Shown here: piece by piece, positions 23,567 through 35,942 of the stretch
Numbering within the stretch: position 1 is the first letter of the stretch
Layout: every line of letters starts with the position of its first letter
Assembly: GCA_002118135.1 (NCBI GenBank)
Contig: BDIU01000014.1
Location: 124,001 to 188,000 of the forward strand
DNA from: Trebouxia sp. TZW2008
Lineage: Eukaryota; Chlorophyta; Trebouxiophyceae; Trebouxiales; Trebouxiaceae
DNA: 64,000 nucleotides
Direction of reading: 5' to 3'
Position numbers and translations under genes: made by a program
The notes under the pieces: generated by a model
Told to the model about the DNA's origin: nothing
The model's input: the letters and a program-made list of their open reading frames with translations, nothing else
Database searches by the model: none

Positions 23567-26248
23567 GAATTTGCTTTTGGACAGAACACAGCTCAGCCTG
23601 CGCTCAGAGGGCTCAGTGACTTGAGCTTGATGAGAATCTTCTCCCTGTCACAAAGAGCACTGATGCAAAACTTCTGCCGCATTTATTCAGGAGGACGAAG
23701 CAATCCAATGCCTGAGCTGAAATGACTGTACAAGACTGCCGGGCACAGTCATACGAATAGGTGGCATTGGTGTGGTGCTTGTGTTCAGCAATGGGACTGT
23801 CACTGTACACGGACAGATGCTTCCCTGACCAAAGACAACTCATTCATGAGAGCGCCCCCCGCCTCTTGCTCCAGTCCTTAATTGCCTTCCTGTTAAAGGC
23901 CTGAGCTGCAGTAAGCAAAGCCAGACACTGCTTTTGTTTGTACCTGCAGGTACTTCTGCTAAGCAGCATCAGCCGAAGCATGAGAGGCAAAGCGAGGCAA
24001 TGCTGTCAGCATGTGCAGAGTCATTCAAGCCTTCACATTAGCTCGCAAAAGGTCAAGGCTGCAGCACACCCCTGACAGCGTTTTGTCTTTGCAGTGTAAG
24101 CGGCTGCTGTCATTGGTTCTTTCTTACACAATAAGGTTTGCAGCAAGCAACAAGCATCAGGCGGAATTGGTCTGCAACATTTGAATCAGCTGTTCATCTG
24201 ACATACGCAAATTGATGCTTGTCTGTGGCAAGATCATTGAGTTTGGCTGACCTGTGAGCACTACTCAAGCTAATAGGATGCCTTGTGGATTGTGACATTG
24301 CTCTTGCTTGAAGACTAGGTGACGCTCAAACGGAAGTGGGTTTGAAGTGGACCCATCTTTGACCAACCCTTGAAATGCTTACGCTCTGTTAAGGTCCCAT
24401 TGCATACCTGGAAGCTGCCATGCATGTAGTCATGTGAATGCTATATAAAGCAGAGCAATATGACAACTGCTTTGACACTGTACCCTACTAGTCGGTCACT
24501 CAGATTAACTTCCACGTTTGTGCCCAAAAAACCATGGTGATAAGCTATTTGCTTTGTCAGCTCTATCAGCTCTGTTATCAATTTTGAATGCATGTGGACA
24601 CTATTGATACATATGATATTCCTGCCGTTGACACCGGTTGGCATGTGGGTCTCAGCAAACAAGAAGGCCAAGAAGAGGAAGATTCAGGCCCTGAGGCGCC
24701 TCCAGTGGGTAACCTGCAGGCAGCAATGCAACTTTGATCTCTCAGCCACATGGCTGCGTTCCTCTCTTGCAGAGTATGTGTGTGTTTGACACAACGTATT
24801 CTACAACACTTACAACGTGGCACTTACACGCATGGTGCACTACTTCTTGCAATCAGCGCTACTAGCTTTTCGATGGTGATGAGTAGACAGAACAATGGCA
24901 TGAAGAAGCTTTGCGCGCATATGTGCTCCACCTTTTTACTTTATAGCTAGCAGCTTTTGCCATGGACTAGCCTGGTGGAACATTTCAACGTTGTTTGGTA
25001 GAGTTGCTTTGATTCTATCAACAATAGTCAACCTGCTGATAGGCTACGTCCTTTAGATTGCGCAGGAGCTCCCAAGTGACACGCCACATGCAGCCGAACA
25101 TGTGTGAGCATGAAAGCCTAGCTTGTTGGTCACTCTTGCTTGCATGCAAGCCTGCAAAAGTATGCCACAATTCAATGGTATTCTAGGTGATCGCACTGAC
25201 TCTCTTGTGCAGCGTTTGGTGGAGCTTGACAAACAGAAGGTCGCTGCAATGTTAGCAAAGGTAGATGAACTGTTTGGGACACCAAAATTTGCAATTATAC
25301 AGATTGTTGCCTGAGATGTGAAGAAAACATAGTTCTTGAGCAAGTGCAAGGCAGAAATACTGAAAGAAACTGTTACATCAAAATTTGCTTCTTGCTTCAA
25401 AGAGCGGTTGCGCATGACGAGTCCTGGTCTGACAAAACTTTGTCCTTTTGCCCTCGTTGTCATGCAAACCTCTCATAGTATCACGTGCTGGCGGCGCAGG
25501 GCCACTTGGCAGTTGGAGGTTGGCTTCCACCCCCTCCAAGAGGGAGTCTAAAATGCTCCGAGAGGGATCTAGGGCTCTTCGTGACATGGTATTTTGGCCT
25601 GCCGTTGGAGCCCAGATTCCCATAAAATGTCGGAAGTACGAAAATCCTAGAATTTTATTCCAACAGGACAGCATCACTGTGCGGAGTCAAATGTTTCATC
25701 ATGCTATGCTACCTGCATCACACAGACATCTGGTTGATGTTTGCTGTATTGCATTTGCTGCCTTGATGTGCCTAGACAGCTGAATGCATGCAATAACAAA
25801 CGCCGTGCATGGGCAAGCAATGCTTTTGATGATGCTGGGCATTGGGCATCACAGGTCATTGTAGTTGTGCACTGAAACAGCACAGAAGTGCGTGAGTGGT
25901 CTACCTGTGGCGCGAAGCATACTGTGGGGTCCACCTCTCTATGCACCATTGCTATTGTGCCTACAAGACAGCGTCAAACCTGAGGTTGAGTCTGACTGCT
26001 GGTGATCTTGCATATGGACATTCTGACACATGCATCATTGATAAACAAGACGTTGCGCTTGATGTACAACACAGCCGCAAAGCTAGTTGTCTAGGCATGC
26101 AAGAGTTATGCAATGAGCTTCATGTACCTGCAGATGGCTTATTGCTGAGTCGGCAAACAGCAGGCCTGATGGTGTGGACGCTGCACAGGTCGTGAACTGG
26201 CCTTCTCTGGGATTAGATGCAGCAACAAGAATTTGACCAGCCTGCATC
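23567..26248. other. unresolved region with competing candidate exons
   Basis: Coding-like segments exist on both strands but could not be joined. On plus, 24586-24740 reads MHVDTIDTYDIPAVDTGWHV then an acidic EEEDSGPEAPPVG with a possible donor; 25212-25314 reads RLVELDKQKVAAMLAKVDEL up to a TGA, after a good acceptor, and may be a terminal exon. On minus, 24671-24500 reads NIICINSVHMHSKLITELIE, overlapping the plus candidate, and 25640-25480 reads RRALDPSRSILDSLLEGVEA. At most one strand can be right in each place. Confidence 0.35.
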
Positions 26249-26882
26249 TCATGCTGCCACACTGACATCAGCTTGCGGCTGGGCAGCCAAGGCCTCCGCT
26301 TCTCTTTTCAGTCTGTTTCTCTCTGCTTTTCCTTTTCTCTTCTTCTTTGCAGGAATGCCAGTGCCGTCATTGCTGCTGTTGTCAAGCAGCATAACATGCT
26401 CATGGCTATGCTTTGGGCGAGAAGTTTGCTTTCTGCAAGCCATGCTTTCAGGGATGTAGATTCTGGTTTGCCGATTTGGTAAGCCATCTTCCGTGTCAGC
26501 AAGACTGCCATCAGTCCAGATGTCTGCAGTCGTCTGTTGCGAGGCTTGCTTGCTTTTGCTAGCTTGCTGAACAAGATAGGTGGCATCCACAGCAACTTGG
26601 CCAGCCTGTTGCAGGACCTGCTGAGAGACACATAGATCAATGCAACAACCTAGATGTATCAAGTGCATTTTTGCTTCATTTTGCAAGATGATGAGAGACA
26701 GAGAGAGCATTGCTTGCGCGGGGCAGGCAGGTTGTTCTTTCATGCCTGACCTTGCTGTCGTAAGCAGCATTCTCGGCGTCCTCTTCTTGGCTCTTGCGTA
26801 TAGGTTGCTCTCTCGCAATCCCAAGTGCTTCATTGACAAACGCTGTGCCAGGCTTGACCTTGCTGAAGAGCCGCACTTCCAT
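26249..26882 (-). CDS. small basic-tailed protein, unidentified
   Basis: Two exons (26882-26751 and 26617-26249) join in phase 0 to give 166 aa. It starts MEVRLFSKVKPGTAFVNEAL, continues with an acidic RKSQEEDAENAAYDSK and an Ala/Gln-rich helix QAGQVAVDATYLVQQASKSK, and ends with a highly basic patch AKKKRKGKAERNRLKREAEA that could be a nuclear localisation signal. No signal peptide or membrane segment is present. I do not recognise the family. Its ATG lies 135 bp from the first possible ATG of the divergent plastid uL29 gene, so the two probably share a promoter. Confidence 0.6.
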
Positions 26883-27017
26883 GGGGGAGGGTGTAATCAG
26901 CGGTGTGCTGAGTATTCAAATGCGCAGATTGCAGAATAGCCTTGATCGTGACATCATATGTGGGGTCGCAACAAACACGTATAAGTGCGATTGCTGACTT
27001 GTGCAGACTGGGAAGCA
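26883..27017. promoter_or_regulatory. compact bidirectional promoter region
   Basis: The ATG of the minus-strand gene (26882) and the first ATG of uL29c (27018) are only 135 bp apart (249 bp if 27132 is used). No TATA motif is obvious in the gap. Confidence 0.45.
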
Positions 27018-27823
27018 ATGCACAGCCTGCGCTATAACGCTAGCAGATCCGTGCGTGTGTACGAGTCGCTTATCCACGCCTCCGACACACATGTTTCGGC
27101 AGTCGAGTTGTTGACAACATCGCGCGGCAATATGCAGGCGCTTGCTCCCACGCAGTGCAGGTTTTGCACAGGCTCGCGCCTGCAGCACGCCGCACGTCCT
27201 CAGCACCTCGTCTACAGCACTCGAGCTGTTGCTCAAAAAGCAGCAACTAAAGCTGCAGACTTTCGGCGACTCACAACCGAAGAAATTGACCAGGAGGTTC
27301 AGGATGCCAAGGCAGCGTTGTTTCTTGAATTTCGTGTCCCTCAAAAACGATCGCAGGTAGAGGCTGACACTTGTCTCTGCAGTCACCATGTGCCCAGCGG
27401 TGCTTGAGTTGCTACTGTGCTCTGCAGAACAAGCCCAAGCCTCAGATGAAGTGGAATCTGGAAATCAAGGTGTGCTGTTTGTTGAGCAAGCTGCTTTGCT
27501 ATTGAAAAGGCCTTCATTCAGCTGTTTCAGCAGTTGTCTGCTGTGGCACTTACCGCACTTGAAGTGCTTACTTTGTTTTAGTTTTGTTGATCACCTGCAT
27601 ATGCTTCTGTGACAGGTAGCACAGCTCCTGACCATTAAGAGAGAGAGGGAGATTGAGCAGGGCATCAACATGAGGAAGTCAAGGGCTAAGAGGAAGTAAG
27701 CAGTACTCTCTACAGGCTTGTCCCTGTGTCAGCTTTGCCTTTGCTTGTGTTTTTCGTGCTGAACTCCACTATGTATGCAGGGCCCTAAATGTTGAAGCAG
27801 GACACGGCAAGATCCGAATATAG
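27018..27823 (+). CDS. plastid 50S ribosomal protein uL29 (nuclear-encoded)
   Basis: Four exons (27018 or 27132 to 27356, 27428-27469, 27616-27695 and 27781-27823) join in frame. Starting at 27132 gives 129 aa (MQALAPTQCRFC...), at 27018 167 aa; the second ATG gives a more ordinary transit peptide, rich in Ala, Thr and Arg with no acids. The mature part begins FRRLTTEEIDQEVQDAKAAL, the bacterial-type L29 helix 1, and helix 2 contains VAQLLTIKREREIEQGINMR. The basic extension after it (KSRAKRKKALNVEAGHGKIR) is organellar in style. uL29 sits at the polypeptide exit of the large subunit. The donor of intron 3 reads AGGAA|GTAAG, so retention of that intron would put TAA right after a Lys and lose the last 13 residues. 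Confidence 0.82.
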
Positions 27824-28665
27824 GCAGCTTTGCAAAGCCGACTGACATTATGGACTGCAGTTTAGCTTGATTAATCACTCTGGCAGTGCGTAATCTTGCA
27901 GCAAGAGTGACACCCCAGAAGCAAGCATACTAATGGATGACTTTCAGGCCAGCTGCTGAATCATTCAGATAATGTTTTGCAGCTACCTGAAGCTACCCAG
28001 CAATGCCGTGCATTTTGATGACACAGCCAAAGAACTGCATCACAAGCCATCCAAAATCATTTGAGGTCAACCCTGCATTGCGGAAGGCGTCAGCAAGCAG
28101 TGCTGCCATACCTTGAAGCATTGATGCAAATCCGTAGTGATTCTTAGCTCAAACTATGTTTCTTCGATGCTGTTGCAGTGCTGTTGCAGTACTGTTCCGG
28201 CATGCCTGCCTGGCGACCTCATAACTCTATGACCACTAGAACCACAACCCCTTGGCGCTGTTTAGCGCAAATGTGTGTGTGACTGCACATCGCTATTGCT
28301 TCAGTCAGCAATGATCACGGCAACAGCCACAACATGACTTTGTGCATCAACAATGCTGCAGCCAAGTTGCTTGACCAAACCAGAGTCAAGGAACACATCA
28401 GGGAAGCTTCTCCAGAGCACATGCCCACAGGCGTTGTCACACTTCACTCAAACAATTAGTGATGGCAGAAGCATTGAGTTCCACTGCAGTCCTGTTCATG
28501 CACAATTGCACAACATTGAGCATGGTACATTTATTGGTGCGCTCTCACACTGAGGTCTCCAAACGTGCATGCAGCATGCAATGACAGATGAATCAGCATT
28601 CATTACAAGCAAATGCCTTGCATTGCACTGCATAGCATCTGGCCTAAAGTTCTTCTGACCACATC
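27824..28665. other. intergenic, nothing recognised
   Basis: This is convergent space between uL29c (plus) and PDH E1-alpha (minus). It should hold both 3' ends. Only short unsupported frames are present. Confidence 0.5.
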
Positions 28666-31484
28666 TTACAATTTGATGTGAGTCTTTGAGTCCAAACCCT
28701 TGACTGAGCAGCCCAGAGGGTCTTTGTAAATGTTTTTCCACAGCATTTCAGCCTCTGGGACAGGACTGTTCTTGGCTTCTGACACTGCTGTGTCCACTTC
28801 CTTCTTGACTGCCTGCAGGACATAACCCAAGTTTGCGCGTTAACTGAAAAGACGTGCTGGTCCTGTTCTGCCATACATTGGAGCTGTATGTCAAATGGCA
28901 TATGTATGGCAGAGCATGTACTGCAGGCAAGCTCAGGTTGCCCAAGTTGCTGTGTTTGCGTGAATTTGAAGTGTGAAAATATACAAAGTATACTCATGCA
29001 AATATGCGTTGCACAACATGCTAAAGCATTGCATCTTGCACTGAGCAACATCCATTTGTGTCAAATCTGCTGCTGAAAATGGCGGATGTGCACTCTGCAT
29101 TTGAGCGACTGAAGATGCCTGCTTCTCGATCTTTCCTGCTGTGAAATCTGATCTCATAATCAGACTGAAAAACTTAAACAAAGCTAGCAGAGATCACTCA
29201 GCCAAAGCTAGCAGAGATCACTCAGCCAAAGCTAGCAGAGATCACTCAGCCAAAGCTCGCAGAGATCACTCAGCCAAGAGCTTATCAGTCATGTTTGTGC
29301 ACAGCTGGGGTTCACATACTGTTCACTATGCCATGCGTATTCACAATCAACTTCACAGCGATTTTGTTGCTGTTTTACCTTTTCAATCTTCTTCAGCTCT
29401 GCAGGGTCTGCTCCAGCTTTCTCAAGCAGCAGCTTTCTGACATGCTCTACAGGGTCCCTCAACTGCCGCATACTGCTGATCTCATCACGCGTTCTGTAGG
29501 TAGAGCCAGGGTCTGACATGGAGTGACCATGATACCGATATGTGTCCATTTCTAGCACAATGGGACCTTTCTGTAGCACATACTTCTTGGCAAATGCCAC
29601 TGCCTGCAAGCAACACACCACAGCATGTGTTGTGCCTTAGGTATGCATCATGCCTACAATGGATCATGTGCAGATGCCACTTGCTACAGGCTAATGAAGC
29701 GCACAGGCTTGAAATGTTGCATAGAGTCTGCATAAGGAAGAATTGCTGGGCGCGCAAGCCAAGCTTGACACACAATTCAACATAATTCAAGGCAAGCTGT
29801 CTTTATCCCATGCTTCATGCGCTGTCAATGCAGAGCTCACGCTGCAACACCCCAGCATGCAAGCATGCACACACAGACATACAACATGCATGTGTTGGCC
29901 ACCATCATGCTGCTAACCCACTTGTCAAGCTCAACGCGCTGTGTCTGGAATATTGCAGGAACAGAGATCTGACTTGATCTTAACTGACACAAGCCTTGTG
30001 CATGACGAAATTGTCTTGAACCCTGAGCACACTCTTTTGTGCATCTGATATCATGAAGCATACCTGCTTGACAGCAAGGACATCCATGCCATCAATCTTC
30101 AAGCCAGGAACATAGTCTCCTCGTGTGTAGAAGGCTGATGACTTCGACCCTCGCCATTCTGCTGTGCCCATACCGTAATGGTTGTTTTCACACACAAAGA
30201 TAACAGGCAAGTCCCAAAGCCCTGCCATGTTGAGCGCCTCATACTTCTGCCCTTGGTTTGCAGCACCATCACCATACCTGTACCCATCAAAGTCATGCTG
30301 TTCAGAAGCATTTGATGATAACAGCCTGGTGCAGCCTGAAAGCTCAGTCTTGACACATGCCAGGGTATACATTGACAATTTTGTGGCGACATTGCAACAG
30401 GCGTCAAACACTTGACAAGCTGCCGATTCCATCTCTACTAGATCAACCAGATATCAGCAATGTAGGGCAGTCCAGACAGGTATTCATGCACAGTGTGACA
30501 GGCAACTGATCTGTGAAGCTGCTTTCAGGTTGTTGTTGAATCCTTCTTGCATTTTGTCTGTGCATGTACATGGGATGCATGTGCATGCATGGCGTCAGTG
30601 TCATGGTTGACGTATGCCATTCACACATTGCCATTGCATGCTTTGCATCATATTTTTGTTGGGGACTCACAGCGCAAAAGCCACACCGCCATCATTTCTG
30701 TATTTGTGCGCAAAACCTAGGCCGGCACCCACAGGTATCTGTGCGCCAACAATGCCTTGGCCTCCATAGAAATTGTGTTCCTTCTTGTACATGTGCATGG
30801 AGCCTCCGATGCCTTTTGAAGCACCGCCAGACCTGCCCATGAGCTCTGCCATCACTTCAAAGACAGTGCCGCCCCTGCCTAGATGCGTGCAGTGATCTCT
30901 GTATGATGTGATGATGGAGTCTTTGAAGTCAATGGCTGCTTCCATGCCCATTCCTACAGCTTCTTGACCATCGTACCTACAGGTACAGGTGGCATATGTA
31001 TGGACTTGCTGTTCACTGCTCTGGATTGAGCATCTGCGTGCTTTCTTGTCAGGGGCAGCCCGATTCAGCGATATTCTGATTGAGGGCATCAGTGGCGCTT
31101 ACAAGTGGCAGAAGCCTCTAATGAACTTTGCTTTGTACATCATGTCGGCCGCAATCTCCATTCGCCGATACTTGTACATGGTCTCGAAGAACCTCAACAG
31201 CTCTTCCTTGTTGGTGGTGACCGTAGTTGAAGGGGGCTCTATTCTGTGTGCGGAGTATGGACGGACCTGTGCGTGAGATGAAGGTCAGGCCTCGCATCTG
31301 AAAGCATGCATTGATCACATTGGGGCAGTGATGCTGGTGCCTTCACCTCAATTGTGATGTCTTCGCTGCCTGATGCAGCATAGTGTCTGATGGCTTGGTG
31401 GCCCAGGGCGGGGCTAACAGATCCTGCGCCCAGGAGGCCATTGCGCTGTGCTATACATCGCAAAAGGCGCTGACTTGCAGCCAT
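28666..31484 (-). CDS. PDHA1: pyruvate dehydrogenase E1 component subunit alpha, mitochondrial
   Basis: Six exons (31484-31347, 31266-31103, 30976-30671, 30277-30064, 29603-29379 and 28812-28666) join in frame to 397 aa, the usual length. The start [20 protein letters not shown] is an Arg-rich, acid-free mitochondrial presequence. Landmarks: [20 protein letters not shown], the SYRDHC and [20 protein letters not shown] active-site region, and a thiamine diphosphate motif from G205-D-G to N234-N235. The phosphorylation loop [18 protein letters not shown] is intact, with S302 and S308 corresponding to the regulatory serines. The protein pairs with E1-beta to decarboxylate pyruvate in the matrix. 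Plastid E1-alpha differs in N-terminus and loop, so the mitochondrial form is favoured. The gene is divergent from OLA1. The symbol follows animal naming. Confidence 0.95.
29180..29275. repeat. 24-bp minisatellite, four copies
   Basis: Four copies of AAAGCTAGCAGAGATCACTC then AGCC lie head to tail; the fourth differs by one base. They are inside intron 5 of the PDH E1-alpha gene. The plus-strand frame reading SRDHSAKA repeats is a by-product. Confidence 0.95.
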
Positions 31485-32536
31485 TGCGGCAGTTGATGAT
31501 CGCGCACGCAACAATCAGCGCTTGCAAGCAACCGACTCGGAGTCAACGTTTTGTCAAGTTGATCGAAGGCAGAAAAGAAGTAGAAGTACTAAACTTGCTA
31601 CAAGGCATTCACCTGGATGCTCTGTGCATGCATGCAACCTGCAGTCTTAATGTAACACAAGCCCTGATCGCCTGATTTGTTGCAATACAGTGTGCTGAGT
31701 GTACTCTGCGCAACGAGATTGCCAACTGCATGAGGCACCCAGTTGTTCCCTTGACAATTAGTTTGAGCCTGCTTGGATGGCCGTGCCCCATCCTGACCTG
31801 CAATGAGCATGGCTTCACAATCGCTGCATACTACGTCACGTTGGCACTGCTCAGCTTTCCAGGTGTTGTGAATTGACAGAGAGAGAGAGAGAATAATTTT
31901 ACATGCTTTAGCCAGCCAACAAGGCTGATCACATGTGCCACACTGTGGCAATGACTATATGTCTATGAAATTCAGGCAGTCTATGACATAGTGAAATTCC
32001 CCCAAATGATCATGTTGCGCAAAAAAAGCGCGCATGTTATAACCGCAGCTCTCAAACAAACNNNNNNNNNNNNNNNNNNNNNNNNNNNNNNNNNNNNNNN
32101 NNNNNNNNNNNNNNNNNNNNNNNNNNNNNNNNNNNNNNNNNNNNNNNNNNNNNNNNNNNNNNNNNNNNNNNNNNNNNNNNNNNNNNNNNNNNNNNNNNNN
32201 NNNNNNNNNNNNNNNNNNNNNATGTGTAACAGACCACACCTGCACTGGGGGCCTGACGTGGGCAATACAAAGCAACAGCCGCAGTGCTTGCAGGCCATGC
32301 TGCATGCTGGGCTGTTCTGAAATATCCCATTCTTCTACATCTTATGACAACAGAAAGCAGCCACCCCAAGCGGTGCCCTCGCATCGGTGCGCATTGAGTA
32401 TTCAAGTGCGCTGTTTACGCCACAGTCGTATCATCAGACTCGGCTTCAAAAGCACTGTCTGTGTCCGCTTCGCCAACACCGGTCGCCTACGGGCCAAACA
32501 GCTGATTTCAAATAGTTAGTAGCAACACTCTGCACG
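31485..32536. promoter_or_regulatory. divergent upstream region of PDH E1-alpha and OLA1
   Basis: About 1.05 kb between the two ATGs, interrupted by the sequence gap. It contains a GA-repeat (31876-31892). No gene is seen. The interval 32222-32536 is probably the 5' flank and UTR of OLA1. Confidence 0.5.
32062..32221. other. assembly gap (160 N)
   Basis: An unbroken run of N. It falls in the shared upstream region of two divergent genes, so no coding sequence seems to be lost, but promoter content is unknown. Confidence 0.99.
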
Positions 32537-35500
32537 ATGCCTCCCAAAAAGAAGGAAGAACCCGTAGAGAAGCCAGTGCTGGGACGCTTCAAGTCCAATC
32601 TCAAGGTGCGATACTTCAAACCTCTACTTTAGAGTCTAGTGAAGCTGCATGACTTTGTGCAAGCTTTCATGTTGACTGTGCCAAAGCATAGAGAAATGAG
32701 TGCACCTAGAACGCCATATGTTTTCTTCGAACGCAAAGCGCTGTTATTTTTTGCAGATGGGCATCGTTGGGCTGCCAAACGTTGGCAAAAGTACACTGTT
32801 CAACACGCTGGGCAAAGTGTCCATACCTGCAGAGAACTTTCCTTTCTGCACAATTGAGCCAAACAATGTAAGCTCTGCATGCGCCAATGCCTTGATACAT
32901 ATTTGTGCTTATGGCTGTTGACACAACAATGCTTTGCAACATCATTATAAATTGCTGACACAGCTGAGTCATGTCCAGGCCCGAGTCAATGTTCCAGATG
33001 AGCGTTTTAAATGGCTGTGCTCAACATATAGCCCCAAGAGCGAAGTGCCTGCTTTTCTGGATATTGTTGACATTGCTGGACTTGTCAAGTAAGTCTGCCT
33101 GGCAATTTTGCACGCTTGCAGTTGGGTTGATAGGCCTAGATGCTAGGACACACACTCAAGGCTGCTGCATGCTTGGGTTGCTACGCAGCAACTGCAAGTA
33201 CGCCGCAACTGGCATGTGCATTGGCATAGTGCATTTGAGCGCGCTGTTCACATCCTTCACGCGTGTCCATTCATGCTGACAGCATCAATTCCTCGATGCT
33301 GTTATGTCCTGTCAAAGTAAGGCATGACTGGGGACCAGTGCAAAGGCCAACAAGCGCCAGGTTAGCTTTTGGAAACAGCCATCAGCGCATCCTAATTCTG
33401 TGCAGGGGTGCAGCAGAAGGAGAGGGTTTGGGTAATGCCTTTCTATCACACATCCAAGCAGTTGATGGCATCTTTCATGTATGTCGAGGTTTCGAAGATG
33501 CTGATGTCACACATGTTGAGGACCGAGTTGACCCTGTGGAAGATCTTGAAATCATTCACAAGTATGTTTTGCACCCACAGATTTTCTGAGTGCATGTGCT
33601 ATGTTCATCCGTGTTGACTGAAAGCAGAGTCAAGGCAGTAGACAGAATCACTGACTTGCTCACAAGTGCATGCCAATCAACATGCTGGTCAATGAAATTG
33701 ATCATGAACAGTGCCCTGCAAGCTTTGCCCTGGAACCATTGATGATACATCACAGTTGCTGCATTTGACCCTTGCTTGTCTGTTACTGCTCTGCATGCTT
33801 TGCATGTGGAAAGGGTCTGACAGGTGATGTGTTTTGTGCAGTGAGTTGCGGCTCAAAGACATAGAACGTGTGTCCAAGCATCTTGAAAGCGTAAAAGCTC
33901 AGGAAAAGCGAGGGCTCAGCAAAGAACAAAAGGAGGAGCTTGTCATCTGTCAGAAGATTCTTGACTGGCTGGAATCAGGCAAAGATGTCAGGTCAGCTTT
34001 GGTGTGTTCTTGAACGAACAGTAGTCTCAGCTTGGCGTCTGCAGCAGATCAGCGATAACAATGAGAGTTTATGTGGCATTTGATGTAACCCAATCTTGCC
34101 TCACAAGATTGTCTGCTTCAACAGGTTTGGCGACTGGAATGTCAAAGAAGTAGATTGGCTTAACAGCAATCCTTGCATCAGTGGCAAGCCTGTAGTATAT
34201 CTCATCAATCTGAATGAGGACAAATTCATCAAGAAGAAGAGCAAATGGCTTCCTAAGGTATTTGACTCAGCTTCACCAATTGCAACTGCAAGCTGTGAGG
34301 TCGTGAAACACTGCCTACACCTGCAGCAATGGTGGCCGCATATCTTTATTGAAATTACGGGTGATGAAGAATGCAGAACTGTCTATCCGTCTTCCTGCAC
34401 ACAAAGCAGTCATGAAACCCTTGATGCAAGGTCATTGTTGTCAATTCAGGTCTTTGAGTGGGTCAAGAACCACGGCGGTGAACCCATCATCCCCTTCAGC
34501 GGTGTCTTCGAGAGCAAGCTAGTGGACATGCCGGACGATGAGCGAGATAAGTACTGCAAAGAGGTGCGTTCTTCACTGCAACATGTCCCCTCTGCGCTCA
34601 CAGTACTGTTAGACAACAGCCTGTATTCACATGCAGACTACTTATGGCAAGCCAAGTGCGCTTGCAGTTTGCAGAGGCGGATCTTCACTTGTCATTGTGT
34701 TTGAGTAGCGTCATGAACTCAGGCAATCACCCTACACTGCAAGAAAGTGTCAAGCGCTGCATCAATATATGCCAATCCTCCCACAGTAAATGCGTAAGTG
34801 GTGCAATCATGTGTGCTTCCTGCCTGATTGTTGGTCTTGACATCCGGGTTGGTATGGTCTTCTGCTGTGTTGTCCAGCTATTGCATATTACTTACCATAT
34901 ATGCCAGCAGCAAAGCAGTGCTGTGCAGGTTGGTGCGACAAGCGCAATAGACAAAATTGTAACAACCGGCTTCAAAGCTATCCAGCTGATCTATTTCTTC
35001 ACAGCAGGAGCAGATGAGGTCAAGTGCTGGCAGATACGCAAGCACACAAAAGCGCCGCAGGTAGCAATCTCAGCTGTTTGTATGCTTGTAGTTTGTTCAA
35101 CACAGCTTTTGACTCAAAATTGCAAGCCTGAGGCCTTGTGCTTCGCAATGTACACCATGTACGGAGCTCGCCAAAGCTGCCTTCCTCCAATGCTAACCCT
35201 CATCCTTTGGCGCTGGCGCTGAGCTCACACGCAGCGTATTATCCATTTGTCTGCACTCATCTGGTGTGACTGCATGCCACTCAATGTCATGTGCTGAGCA
35301 GCTTGAAAGCTGGGCTTTGCTCATCAGAAGTATGCAATTAAAGTCTCCTATTGACCGATCCCTGAATGCTAGCTCTCAAGTCATTGTGCTCAGAGCGTAA
35401 ATAAGGCAGGCTCCAGCTTCACCACAGTGCGCTGCAGCAACATGAATGCTGCCACAGCACCCTAGCTTGAATTGCAATCTCAAAGCACTTGTATTTCTGT

Positions 35501-35942
35501 GCAGGCTGCTGGCGCCATTCACACAGACTTCGAAAGAGGGTTCATCTGTGCTGAAGTCATGGCGTATGACGTATTACACGAGCTGAAAACAGAATCTGAG
35601 GTGAAGGGAGCTGGCAAGTACAGGCAAGAGGGCAAGAATTATGTTGTACAGGTGGGCTCGCAAATTTCTCAACTGCCTTTAAAGGCACACACAGAAAGCT
35701 TGTGCAAGAGCCTTTTGACATATGTTGCTCGCATGCGCCAAGCTTGAAAACATCACCATGCAATGTAGCACGTTCTGGTGAAGCAGGCTGGTATCCAGCC
35801 TGAATGTGTTGCGCTGTTTCTGCATGTGCTCCTTCTGATGTAATGCTGCTTTCCAAACACTGACCTTACTTGTCTGCTGCCAACGCAGGATGGAGACGTC
35901 ATTTTCTTCAAGTTCAATGTGACATCAACTGGCAAAAAGTGA
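32537..35942 (+). CDS. OLA1: Obg-like ATPase 1 (YchF/OLA1)
   Basis: Ten exons (32537-32605, 32757-32867, 32979-33088, 33406-33561, 33842-33991, 34125-34257, 34450-34563, 34929-35060, 35505-35651 and 35889-35942) join in frame to 391 aa, matching the family. The P-loop GLPNVGKST is at about residue 27, the switch II DIAGL is in exon 3, and the G4-position motif reads NLNE instead of NKxD, which is the known reason YchF/OLA1 prefers ATP to GTP. A coiled-coil insertion ([20 protein letters not shown]) and a C-terminal TGS domain ([39 protein letters not shown]) complete it. OLA1 is a cytosolic ribosome-associated P-loop NTPase. All junctions follow GT-AG. Confidence 0.97.

Noticed and set aside
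29180..29275. Short direct repeats considered as a CRISPR array
   Set aside because: There are no spacers between copies and the host is eukaryotic.
29141..29440. Plus-strand frame with SRDHSAKA repeats
   Set aside because: It is produced by the 24-bp minisatellite in an intron of the minus-strand PDH gene and runs into an antisense exon.
31955..32405. Long open frames running through the N gap
   Set aside because: They are open only because the N bases translate without stops.
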